From: an uncultured Eubacteriales bacterium
Lineage (GTDB): Bacteria > Bacillota > Clostridia > Christensenellales > Christensenellaceae
Reading direction: 5' to 3'
Length of the DNA stretch: 8,807 nt
NCBI GenBank assembly: GCA_902782475.1
Contig: CACZNR010000068.1
Coordinates: 1-8,807 of the forward strand
The notes beneath the pieces are model-generated. The model did not search any database, was not told where the DNA came from, and saw only the letters and a program-made list of their open reading frames with translations. Made by a program: the position numbers and the translations under genes. Positions within the stretch are counted from its first letter, which is position 1; every line of letters begins with the position of its first letter. Positions 1 to 6,433 of this stretch are shown piece by piece.

Positions 1-180
1 CCGAGTGTTAGAAAATGTATCGATGGTATTATAACCATTCAATTCCTCATTTTCCTGAATGACAGCAGAAATGTCCTTTTTGTATCTTTGGACTGTATCA
101 TCATTCACTGTCGGCTGAGCACAAGAAACAAGAAATATAACACATACACAAAATACAAAGAATACGAATAGTTTTTTCAT
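1..180 (-). CDS. Lipoprotein A, N-terminal part (cut by window edge)
   Basis: The reading frame starts with ATG at 180 and stays open for 60 codons to base 1, so the C-terminal part lies outside the window. The N-terminus is a lipoprotein signal peptide: MKK, a long hydrophobic stretch (residues 4-18) and a canonical lipobox LVS-C with Cys20 as the lipidated residue. The mature protein should therefore be anchored to the outer face of the membrane. Residues 32-36 (RYKKD), 43-47 (ENEEL) and Tyr50 occur in the same order and spacing in the lipoprotein encoded at 6434-7828, so the two are probably paralogues. It starts 5 bases after the stop of the exported-protein gene (186-632) and is presumably co-transcribed with it. 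No clear Shine-Dalgarno is visible before the ATG, so it may rely on translational coupling. The molecular function is unknown. Confidence 0.8.
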   Translation of the reverse strand, partial: MKKLFVFFVFCVCVIFLVSCAQPTVNDDTVQRYKKDISAVIQENEELNGYNTIDTFSNTR

Positions 181-185
181 GATGC

Positions 186-632
186 TTAGAATGTATAATT
201 ACTTGCTTCAGACTGTGAAGTTCCAAATTTCATAACAAAATCCATATAAATAGATGGATTATTCTTTGAAACATACCCATAGAAATACTCTGATGTGTTC
301 AATCCGTAAAGTGCCTTCTGAGGAATCTTCGGGAAATCATATCCTGATATTCCAGTAGACCACTGTACGCCATTATCTGTCTGATGCATTATCTTTATCG
401 TGACAGTCGTCGCAGGTGAGGATGCTGAACACAGACCAGAAAAACACATAAAAAGCTTACCAGCGTATGTGGGGTGAAATTTCTTTGCTGTATATGTATA
501 GTTATAGATACGCGTCCTTGATGATTTGTACGGAAGCGTGGTATTTGATGTAGGCGGATTATTGCCTGCATTTACAACGCAAAAAGAAAACAAACAAATG
601 AAGCAAACAATCAATAGTATTATCTTTCTCAT
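186..632 (-). CDS. Small exported protein of unknown function (148 aa)
   Basis: A GGAGG ribosome binding site (643-647) lies 10 bases before the ATG, which supports this start. The product begins with a typical Sec signal peptide: MRK, a hydrophobic core over about residues 4-19, and a likely signal peptidase I cleavage after VNA (residues 20-22). No lipobox cysteine precedes the mature region, so it is probably secreted or loosely wall-associated. The mature chain of about 126 residues is rich in Tyr, Asn, Ser and Thr. It has one close cysteine pair (Cys63 and Cys68) that could form a disulfide, and no recognisable catalytic motif. It is the first gene of a minus-strand unit with lipoprotein A and diverges from the AraC-type regulator at 796, which suggests control by that regulator. 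The right-hand cassette has no counterpart of this gene. I do not recognise the family. Confidence 0.8.
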   Translation of the reverse strand: MRKIILLIVCFICLFSFCVVNAGNNPPTSNTTLPYKSSRTRIYNYTYTAKKFHPTYAGKLFMCFSGLCSASSPATTVTIKIMHQTDNGVQWSTGISGYDFPKIPQKALYGLNTSEYFYGYVSKNNPSIYMDFVMKFGTSQSEASNYTF

Positions 633-665
633 TTTTATGATTCCTCCATTTTTTATTTCAATTTA

Positions 666-693
666 ATTGTATCAGGTATGCTTATCTAAGCAA
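666..693 (-). promoter_or_regulatory. Predicted sigma-A-type promoter for the exported protein/lipoprotein A unit
   Basis: On the minus strand a -35 element TTGCTT (693-688) and a -10 element TACAAT (671-666) are separated by 16 bp. They lie about 34 bases upstream of the start codon at 632. Support comes from geometry: the -35 is 9 bp from a TTTGAA-type dyad, the same spacing seen at the lipoprotein B promoter in the other divergent region. Confidence 0.55.
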
Positions 694-695
694 GG

Positions 696-728
696 TTATT
701 CATTTGAACAATTATTCATAACGTTCAA
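696..728. promoter_or_regulatory. Candidate operator of the left divergent region (direct and inverted repeats)
   Basis: The octamer TTATTCAT occurs at 696-703 and again at 712-719, a 16-bp period. Interleaved with it is an inverted pair, TTGAAC (704-709) and GTTCAA (723-728). The block lies between the two divergent promoters, just upstream of the exported-gene -35, where an AraC-family activator would be expected to bind. A TTGAA-N16-TTCAA pair occupies the equivalent position in the right divergent region, with identical flanking distances. Assignment to the adjacent regulator is inference. Confidence 0.45.
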
Positions 729-737
729 GTGATTGAT

Positions 738-766
738 TTGATGTGTATAATTGGATATGTTAGAAT
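738..766 (+). promoter_or_regulatory. Predicted promoter of the left AraC-type regulator gene
   Basis: A -35-like TTGATG (738-743) is followed after 17 bp by TAGAAT (761-766), which is preceded by TG plus one base, giving an extended -10. The 11-base string TATGTTAGAAT is repeated exactly upstream of the second regulator gene (7955-7965). The distance from -10 to start codon is also similar (29 versus 27 bases). A perfect TATAAT at 746-751 is an alternative -10, but its -35 is poorer and it is not conserved in the other copy. Confidence 0.5.
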
Positions 767-795
767 GAAGTGGATGATCATTTAGGAGTAAACTG

Positions 796-1620
796 ATGGA
801 TATTACGTTGATTGAAACTATCATTGATGAAATAGAAAGAGATCTTATAACGCATAAATCTAATACAGAAATCTCAAATACCATCTACACTAAATATCCT
901 CATGCCAAAAAAATGTTCAGTGTAATCCTAGGCATATCCGTCAGGCAATATATAATCAAAAGAAGACTTTCTATTATCGCAAAAGATATTCTTACGACTA
1001 ATGACAAAATAGAATATATCTGCCATAGATATGGTATGAAGGCGGATGCATTCAGTAAATCATTTTCAAGTGAATATAAACTTCTGCCACGTCAGATAAG
1101 AGATCAGAATGTCCATATAGATTATTTTGAACGTTTTTCCTTTTCATATCATAATTCATATGAAGATTCAGTATTTCCCAGGATAATACAAAAAACGTTT
1201 CCTCTTTTCAAGGGAATTAAGTATATTATTCCATATGAACATTCTATGGACCATATAAGATCGAAGGAAATAATGATATCCGGAGAATTGGATCCAACAA
1301 CAAATGAATATTATGCTGTTGCTACAGAATTAGTAGATGACGATGATAATTTTGAATACTTTATAAGCATTCCTAGAAATGAAGGATATACAGTATCCAG
1401 TTCTTCTAGCTTTGAATGCAATCAGAAATTATGGGCACTTTTCCGGATCATTGATAATCAGACCAACATGAATGATTTTTTCAGATACGTTACACCGTTT
1501 TGGTCACGCAACAACAACAAATATATTATTTCAGATCATTATGTAATAGAACATAACTACAAAACAGAAGATGATCATTCCATAAAAGATGTATATATAC
1601 CAATAAAAAATATGGAATGA
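796..1620 (+). CDS. AraC-family transcriptional regulator with GyrI-like effector domain (left copy)
   Basis: This 274-residue protein has an AraC-type DNA-binding domain over about residues 5-103. The second helix-turn-helix (about 72-103, with ICHRYGM...FSKSF...LPRQIR) matches the family signature in which the helix pair ends in a P-x-x-hydrophobic-R segment. Residues about 108-272 resemble a GyrI-like small-molecule-binding domain. The visible landmarks are LWALF (212-216), FWSRNNNKYIISD (235-247), the conserved acidic position Glu252 and a C-terminal YIPIK (267-271). The HTH-then-GyrI order is that of Rob-type regulators, so it probably binds a hydrophobic or cationic ligand and alters transcription of neighbouring genes. 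AGGAG (784-788), 7 bases before the ATG, fixes the start. It is divergent from exported-protein genes, its most likely targets, and visibly AT-richer than ppdK. A full-length paralogue starts at 7993. The ligand is unknown. Confidence 0.85.
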   Translation: MDITLIETIIDEIERDLITHKSNTEISNTIYTKYPHAKKMFSVILGISVRQYIIKRRLSIIAKDILTTNDKIEYICHRYGMKADAFSKSFSSEYKLLPRQIRDQNVHIDYFERFSFSYHNSYEDSVFPRIIQKTFPLFKGIKYIIPYEHSMDHIRSKEIMISGELDPTTNEYYAVATELVDDDDNFEYFISIPRNEGYTVSSSSSFECNQKLWALFRIIDNQTNMNDFFRYVTPFWSRNNNKYIISDHYVIEHNYKTEDDHSIKDVYIPIKNME

Positions 1621-1699
1621 TCGTTTGTTCAAAACAGAAAACAAAACTATCTCAATACTCACAAATAAATATAGAAGATTTCATGATCAATAATACTAA

Positions 1700-1736
1700 A
1701 TCCGGCTCCACCCTATGGATGGAGCCGGATATTTTT
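1700..1736 (+). terminator. Strong hairpin terminator between convergent regulator and ppdK genes
   Basis: An 11-bp perfect stem (1700-1710 with 1720-1730, core TCCGGCTCCA) encloses a 9-base loop. On the plus strand it is followed by ATTTTTATT, a U-tract fit for Rho-independent termination of the regulator gene ending at 1620. On the minus strand the tail is only TTTAGTATT, but the hairpin lies about 24 bases past the ppdK stop and probably serves that gene too. Confidence 0.9.
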
Positions 1737-1753
1737 ATTCTCTCAAGTATCGA

Positions 1754-4387
1754 TTACTTACGAGGATTGTTTACAGCTGCATGAGCTGCTGCAAGCCTAG
1801 CGATAGGTACTCTGAATGGTGAGCATGATACATATGTGAGTCCGATGTCATGGCAGAACATAACAGTTGACGGATCTCCACCGTGCTCTCCGCAGATACC
1901 GAGCTTGATGTCAGGACGTGTCTGCTTTCCGAGCTGAACAGCCATCTTAACGAGCTTGCCTACGCCTGCCTGATCCAGTTTCTGGAATGGATCGAACTCA
2001 TAGATCTTGTTGTCATAGTATGCATCCAGGAACTTTCCTGCGTCATCTCTTGAGAATCCAAATGTCATCTGTGTAAGGTCATTTGTTCCGAATGAGAAGA
2101 ACTCAGCATCCTTAGCAATCTCATCAGCAAGCAGTGCTGCTCTTGGGATCTCGATCATTGTTCCGATCTTGTAGTGCATGTCTTCCATGCCCTTTTCCTT
2201 GAGAACTTCCTCAGCTGTCTCAACTACGAATTTCTTTACGAACTGTAATTCCTTAAGTTCTCCTACGAGAGGGATCATGATCTCAGGAACTATATCGTAT
2301 CCGCATTCCTTCTTAACATTGCATGCTGCTTCCATGATTGCTCTAGCCTGCATCTTAGCGATCTCAGGATATGTAACAGCAAGACGGCAGCCTCTGTGTC
2401 CCATCATTGGGTTGAACTCATGGAGACCATCGATGGTTGTCTTAAGATCTTCATATGTGAGGTTCATCTCTTTTGCAAGAGCCCTGATGTCTTCCTCTTC
2501 TGTTGGAACGAACTCATGGAGTGGTGGATCCAGCAGACGGATAGTAACTGGGAGTCCCTTGTTTGCCTTATAGATACCTTCAAAGTCACTTCTCTGCATT
2601 GGGAGGAGCTTAGCAAGTGCTGTCTCTCTCTGCTCAACTGTCTTTGAAACGATCATTTCTCTAATAGCAGCGATCCTGTCTTCAGCGAAGAACATGTGCT
2701 CTGTACGGCAAAGACCAACGCCCTGTGCTCCGAACTTCATAGCCTGCTCAGCATCAGCTGGTGTATCAGCATTTGTTCTTACCTGGAGCTGTCTGATCTC
2801 ATCTGCCCAGTTCATAACTGTCTCAAAGTCGCCTGTTATAGAAGCTTCAACAGTCTTGATGTTCTCTGCATAAACGTTTCCTGTACTTCCATCAAGTGAA
2901 AGTGGGTCACCTTCATGTAATACTCTTCCGTCAGGAAGTGTCATTGTCTTTGTCACTTCATCAATAGAAACTTCTCCGCATCCAGCTACGCAGCATGTTC
3001 CCATTCCTCTTGCAACAACTGCTGCATGGGATGTTCTTCCGCCTCTTGCTGTAAGGATACCCTCTGAAGCATGCATTCCTTCGATGTCTTCTGGTGATGT
3101 TTCTTCTCTAACAAGAACTACCTTTTCTCCTCTTTCCTTAGCTGCAACTGCATCCTCAGCTGTGAAGTAGATAGCACCTGAAGCAGCTCCTGGTGAAGCA
3201 GGAAGTCCCTTAGCTACTGGCTTAGCGCTCTTAAGTGCAGCAGCATCGAACTGTGGGTGTAAGAGTGAATCCAGCTGGTTTGGCTCGACCTTAAGGATAG
3301 CCTGCTCTTTTGTGAGCTTTCCTTCCTTAACAAGATCAACTGCGATCTTTAAAGCTGCAGGAGCTGTTCTCTTACCATTTCTGGTCTGGAGCATGAAGAG
3401 CTTCCCGCCTTCGATGGTGAACTCCATGTCCTGCATGTCGCTGTAGTGATCTTCAAGTGTGTTAGCGATATTGACGAACTGATGATATACATCAGGCATT
3501 GTGTTCTCAAGTGATGCTATAGGCTGAGGTGTTATGATACCAGCAACAACGTCTTCGCCCTGTGCATTCATAAGGAATTCACCGTAAAGTCTCTTCTCAC
3601 CTGTTGCAGGGTCTCTCGTGAAAGCAACACCTGTTCCGCAGTCATTACCCATGTTACCAAATACCATGGACTGAACGTTAACTGCTGTTCCCCAGCTTGA
3701 TGGGATATCGTTAAGTCTTCTGTAAACGATAGCTCTTGGGTTGTCCCATGAACGGAATACTGCCTTTACAGCTTCCATGAGCTGTACCTTTGCGTCCTGT
3801 GGGAATTCAACTCCCATCTCATTCTTGTAGATTACTTTATAACGTGCTACAGCTTCCTTCAGATCCTCTGCATCGAGTTCTGTATCGAGCTTAACACCCT
3901 TCTTAGCCTTAAGATCATCAAGAACTGCTTCAAACTTTGCTCTGTCTATTTCCATAACAACGTCTGAGAACATCTGGATGAAACGACGATAGCTGTCATA
4001 TGCCCAGCGTGGATTTCCTGACTTCTTAGCCATGCCTTCCACTGCAACATCGTTGAGTCCGAGGTTAAGGATAGTATCCATCATACCAGGCATTGATGCC
4101 CTTGCTCCTGATCTAACTGATACCAGGAATGGATTTTCAGGATCACCAAATTTCTTTCCGGCGATCTCTTCGGTCTTCTTTAAAGCTTCTTCGATCTGCT
4201 CAACGATCTCTGGTGCTATTTCCTTACCGTCTTCATAATACCTTGTGCATGCTTCTGTTGTGATAGTGAAGCCCTGAGGTACAGGAAGGCCGATGTTTGT
4301 CATCTCAGCAAGGTTTGCACCTTTACCGCCCAGCAATTCACGCATGTTTGCGTTTCCTTCGCTGAACATGTAAACATACTTGCTCAT
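1754..4387 (-). CDS. ppdK: Pyruvate, phosphate dikinase (EC 2.7.9.1)
   Basis: The enzyme interconverts ATP, phosphate and pyruvate with AMP, diphosphate and phosphoenolpyruvate in the cytoplasm. In anaerobic Clostridia it often works in the pyruvate/PEP node of glycolysis or gluconeogenesis. The 877-residue length matches full-length bacterial PPDK, and all three domains are intact. The N-terminal nucleotide-binding domain has GGKGANL (20-26), VRSGARASMPGM (91-102) and a second ATP-grasp part up to about 340 (LQTRNGKRTAPA). The swivelling phosphohistidine domain has GGRTSHAAVVARGMG (449-463), with His454 as the phosphocarrier. The C-terminal pyruvate/PEP TIM barrel has GLCRTEHMFF (558-567), IEIPRAA (745-751), SFGTNDLTQMTFG (765-777) and LGICGEHGGDP (829-839), with Cys832 as the likely acid/base residue. 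GGAGG (4396-4400) lies 8 bases before the ATG. It has its own promoter and appears monocistronic. A gene for the PPDK regulatory protein (DUF299) is not in the window. Confidence 0.98.
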   Translation of the reverse strand: MSKYVYMFSEGNANMRELLGGKGANLAEMTNIGLPVPQGFTITTEACTRYYEDGKEIAPEIVEQIEEALKKTEEIAGKKFGDPENPFLVSVRSGARASMPGMMDTILNLGLNDVAVEGMAKKSGNPRWAYDSYRRFIQMFSDVVMEIDRAKFEAVLDDLKAKKGVKLDTELDAEDLKEAVARYKVIYKNEMGVEFPQDAKVQLMEAVKAVFRSWDNPRAIVYRRLNDIPSSWGTAVNVQSMVFGNMGNDCGTGVAFTRDPATGEKRLYGEFLMNAQGEDVVAGIITPQPIASLENTMPDVYHQFVNIANTLEDHYSDMQDMEFTIEGGKLFMLQTRNGKRTAPAALKIAVDLVKEGKLTKEQAILKVEPNQLDSLLHPQFDAAALKSAKPVAKGLPASPGAASGAIYFTAEDAVAAKERGEKVVLVREETSPEDIEGMHASEGILTARGGRTSHAAVVARGMGTCCVAGCGEVSIDEVTKTMTLPDGRVLHEGDPLSLDGSTGNVYAENIKTVEASITGDFETVMNWADEIRQLQVRTNADTPADAEQAMKFGAQGVGLCRTEHMFFAEDRIAAIREMIVSKTVEQRETALAKLLPMQRSDFEGIYKANKGLPVTIRLLDPPLHEFVPTEEEDIRALAKEMNLTYEDLKTTIDGLHEFNPMMGHRGCRLAVTYPEIAKMQARAIMEAACNVKKECGYDIVPEIMIPLVGELKELQFVKKFVVETAEEVLKEKGMEDMHYKIGTMIEIPRAALLADEIAKDAEFFSFGTNDLTQMTFGFSRDDAGKFLDAYYDNKIYEFDPFQKLDQAGVGKLVKMAVQLGKQTRPDIKLGICGEHGGDPSTVMFCHDIGLTYVSCSPFRVPIARLAAAHAAVNNPRK

Positions 4388-4453
4388 TATATATTCCTCC
4401 TACTAAATAATTCTGATTTTATAAACAATCTGAAATTGATTATTAACACAAAG

Positions 4454-4482
4454 ATTATACAGGAAAAAGTACCTAAAAACAA
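4454..4482 (-). promoter_or_regulatory. Predicted sigma-A-type promoter of ppdK
   Basis: On the minus strand TTGTTT (4482-4477) and a perfect TATAAT (4459-4454) are separated by 17 bp. The implied 5' untranslated leader is about 60 bases and contains the strong GGAGG site. An imperfect dyad ACAAGGGG-TTTT-CCCTGT (4489-4506) sits 6 bp upstream of the -35. It could be an operator or a second termination hairpin for recO. Confidence 0.75.
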
Positions 4483-4503
4483 TATAAAACAAGGGGTTTT
4501 CCC

Positions 4504-4538
4504 TGTACTAAAAAACAAAAGAAAAGGCCTTTACAGGC
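4504..4538 (-). terminator. Probable Rho-independent terminator of era-recO
   Basis: On the minus strand a short stem GCCT/AGGC (4538-4535 with 4530-4527) with a GTAA loop is followed by a T-rich tail, CTTTTCTTTTGTTTTTT. It begins 34 bases after the recO stop. The stem is only 4 bp, so efficiency may be modest, but the tail is long and the position is right. Confidence 0.5.
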
Positions 4539-4571
4539 TCATATGTTCATTCATCATCAGCATACCTGCTT

Positions 4572-5273
4572 TTATCCAAGAAGAGCAAGTGATTTAAGGT
4601 CAGAGCTCTCATGATATTTGAGCCATTCTATCGCAAGACCATAAAAACCATCGTCAACATTCAGGTCTGTCGTAAGGATATCCTTTGATTTCGTGGAATA
4701 GATCCTTGCTATGTTGTCTATGTATCCTGCTTCCACTTCCAGGCCTTCACAATCAGCACACACTGCTCCGCCTGCCTTTATGTTTATCCTGTTCACGGAA
4801 GGTTTCCCGCATATCACACATTCTGTCAGAGGCGGTCTTTCTCCCTGGGACTCAAAGAGCTTGAATGTAAAGAATGACAGTACCTTCCTGTGATCATCCC
4901 CGTTTGCCAGTGCATAAAGGCAACCTGAAAGAAGAGCAAATAAAGGCCTGTTGGGTTCTTCATGGACTATATTCCTTTCTGTTATCTCGATAAGCAGAAG
5001 CGCTGTCATGAGAGATTTCATGTTCTTTCTGATATCATAGAAATTCGTCCTTGGTTCTGCTCCAACTACATAATATCTGCCTTCCTTGAAATTGAATGAC
5101 ATGTCGGAACAGCAGAGCACATCGCTGGAAGATAAAAGTGAGCTGGTAGGCTTTCTGCAACCTCTGGCAAGAGCATCTATCTTTCCATAATCCCTGGAAA
5201 AAAGTGTGAGCATCCTGTCATTCTCACGATAATTGGAAGCTCTGAGAACTATGCAAAGAGATCGTCTGTCCAT
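4572..5273 (-). CDS. recO: DNA repair protein RecO
   Basis: RecO helps RecR load RecA onto SSB-coated single-stranded DNA in the RecF-pathway gap and break repair. The 233-residue product shows the family plan. An N-terminal OB fold (about 1-80) carries the typical opening, with LRASNYRENDRMLTLFSRDYG (10-30) and KIDALARGCRK (31-41). A helical part follows (about 83-145). A four-cysteine zinc motif is present, CVIC (Cys152, Cys155) and CADC (Cys172, Cys175), which not all RecO proteins retain. The length is close to the usual 240-250 residues. Its ATG overlaps the era stop by one base (TGATG), indicating translational coupling, and AAGGA inside the end of era can act as its ribosome binding site. 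The era-recO order is common in Firmicutes. Confidence 0.95.
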   Translation of the reverse strand: MDRRSLCIVLRASNYRENDRMLTLFSRDYGKIDALARGCRKPTSSLLSSSDVLCCSDMSFNFKEGRYYVVGAEPRTNFYDIRKNMKSLMTALLLIEITERNIVHEEPNRPLFALLSGCLYALANGDDHRKVLSFFTFKLFESQGERPPLTECVICGKPSVNRINIKAGGAVCADCEGLEVEAGYIDNIARIYSTKSKDILTTDLNVDDGFYGLAIEWLKYHESSDLKSLALLG

Positions 5274-6178
5274 CAGATATTGTCTTCCTTTCTGTAGCCA
5301 AGTTCCTTGAGCATAAAGTTTGAATTTCTCCAGTCATCTTTCACCTTGACGAATACTTCAAGATATACCTTGGTCCCAAAAAGCATCTCCATGTCTTTTC
5401 TGGATTCCGAAGCTATCCTCTTGAGCATTGAGCCATTCCTGCCTATGATTATTCCCTTATGTGAGCTCTTTTCACATATTATGACGGCATATACAGAGAT
5501 GAGCTCATCTGTCTCAGTAACTTTCTCGATCTCTATACCTATACCATGTGGTATCTCATCCCTGAGAAAATAAAGTGCTTTTTCCCTTATGAACTCCGCA
5601 CATATGAATTTTTCAGGCATATCTGTCACGGTATCTTCAGGATAATACTTCGGGCCTTCAGGAAGCATCTCCATGATCCTGTTTTCAAGGTCATAGATAC
5701 CTGTCCCATAGAGAGCGGATATATCGACTATATGTTCTTCATCTATTGAAAAACCATGCAGTCTCCCATGGATCTTTTCGACGTCTTCCCTGGATACAAG
5801 ATCTGTTTTGTTAACTGCCACAAGAAGATATGACTTTGAAAGTTTACTGAGTATTTCCTGATCCCTCTCTCCAAACCCGGCCTTGCTGTCTATCATGAAA
5901 AGAGTTACATCCACATCCCTGTTTGCAGAATATGCCGCATCCACCATGTATTCCCCGAGCTTTGTCCTGGGATCATGGATCCCGGGAGTATCGATAAATA
6001 TCATCTGACGGTCTCCTCTGGTAAGTACTCCGATTATCTTATTTCTTGTAGTCTGAGCCTTGTTTGAAACAATAGAGATCTTCTGCCCTACGAAACTGTT
6101 GAGAAGTGTGGACTTCCCTACGTTCGGACTTCCCAGTATAGATATGAATCCTGATTTGAAACTGCCTGAATATTCCAT
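5273..6178 (-). CDS. era: Ribosome-assembly GTPase Era
   Basis: Era is an essential-type GTPase that binds the 3' end of 16S rRNA during 30S subunit maturation. The 301-residue length is normal. The GTPase domain has G1 GSPNVGKST (16-24), switch I threonines Thr43/Thr44, G3 DTPG (63-66), G4 NKTD (123-126) and G5 SAL (154-156). The C-terminal type II KH RNA-binding domain (about 200-285) contains GIIIGRNGSMLKRI (242-255). The start is the only plausible Met before G1. The nearby Shine-Dalgarno is weak (AGGGA about 4 bases away, or AGAGG further out). It is first in an era-recO unit. The ybeY, dgkA or cdd genes that often precede era are absent, and an accessory lipoprotein gene with its own terminator lies upstream instead. 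Confidence 0.97.
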   Translation of the reverse strand: MEYSGSFKSGFISILGSPNVGKSTLLNSFVGQKISIVSNKAQTTRNKIIGVLTRGDRQMIFIDTPGIHDPRTKLGEYMVDAAYSANRDVDVTLFMIDSKAGFGERDQEILSKLSKSYLLVAVNKTDLVSREDVEKIHGRLHGFSIDEEHIVDISALYGTGIYDLENRIMEMLPEGPKYYPEDTVTDMPEKFICAEFIREKALYFLRDEIPHGIGIEIEKVTETDELISVYAVIICEKSSHKGIIIGRNGSMLKRIASESRKDMEMLFGTKVYLEVFVKVKDDWRNSNFMLKELGYRKEDNI

Positions 6179-6217
6179 TTGTCCCTGAAAACCTCTTATT
6201 ACCTTGCACTCATTTTT

Positions 6218-6314
6218 GACATCATCATATATATTACCATAAAAAGAGTTTTCTTATCAGTACAGATACAAGCTATCGATAAGTACGTACAAACAGTTAA
6301 AAAAGGATGATGTC
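6218..6314. repeat. Long-range inverted repeat upstream of era
   Basis: GACATCATC (6218-6226) and its exact reverse complement GATGATGTC (6306-6314) are 79 bp apart. They enclose smaller dyads, including CTTATC/GATAAG and the palindromes ATCGAT and GTACGTAC. If transcribed on the minus strand, the arms could close a structured element just before era. It matches no RNA family that I recognise. Confidence 0.35.
6231..6239 (-). promoter_or_regulatory. Tentative extended -10 promoter of era-recO
   Basis: Because the lipoprotein gene upstream has its own terminator, era-recO needs a promoter in 6179-6320. The best candidate is TGGTAATAT on the minus strand (extended -10, 4 of 6 matches in the hexamer). 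It would give a leader of roughly 45 bases. No good -35 is present at 16-18 bp, so this is a weak call. Confidence 0.3.
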
Positions 6315-6319
6315 CGTAT

Positions 6320-6361
6320 TTAAAAAGGACAAGTTCCCTGTGATTATGGAAGTTTGTCCTT
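6320..6361 (-). terminator. Rho-independent terminator of the lipoprotein B gene
   Basis: On the minus strand AAGGACAA (6361-6354) pairs with TTGTCCTT (6332-6325). An inner CTTCC/GGGAA segment lengthens the stem, and TTTTTAAAT follows directly. It lies 72 bases past the stop codon at 6434 and separates the accessory lipoprotein gene from era-recO. Confidence 0.8.
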
Positions 6362-6433
6362 ATAGTAAAAACACTCAGTTGGCAGTCTTTCGGGCACACT
6401 ACAGACTGAACACTCTATCTTATATGGTCTAAA

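Noticed and set aside
746..751. Perfect TATAAT as the regulator -10
   Set aside because: It lacks a good -35 and is not conserved in the other divergent region, whereas TATGTTAGAAT downstream is shared exactly. It is kept only as an alternative.
696..884. 62-codon minus-strand ORF over the left divergent region
   Set aside because: It overlaps the regulator start, its ribosome binding site and both promoters. No independent coding evidence.
2178..2899. Several plus-strand ORFs inside ppdK
   Set aside because: They are shadows of a highly conserved, intact minus-strand gene with complete catalytic motifs.
6199..6399. 66-codon minus-strand ORF between lipoprotein B and era
   Set aside because: It runs through the terminator hairpin at 6320-6361, has no ribosome binding site, and its product looks like random translation of AT-rich intergenic DNA.
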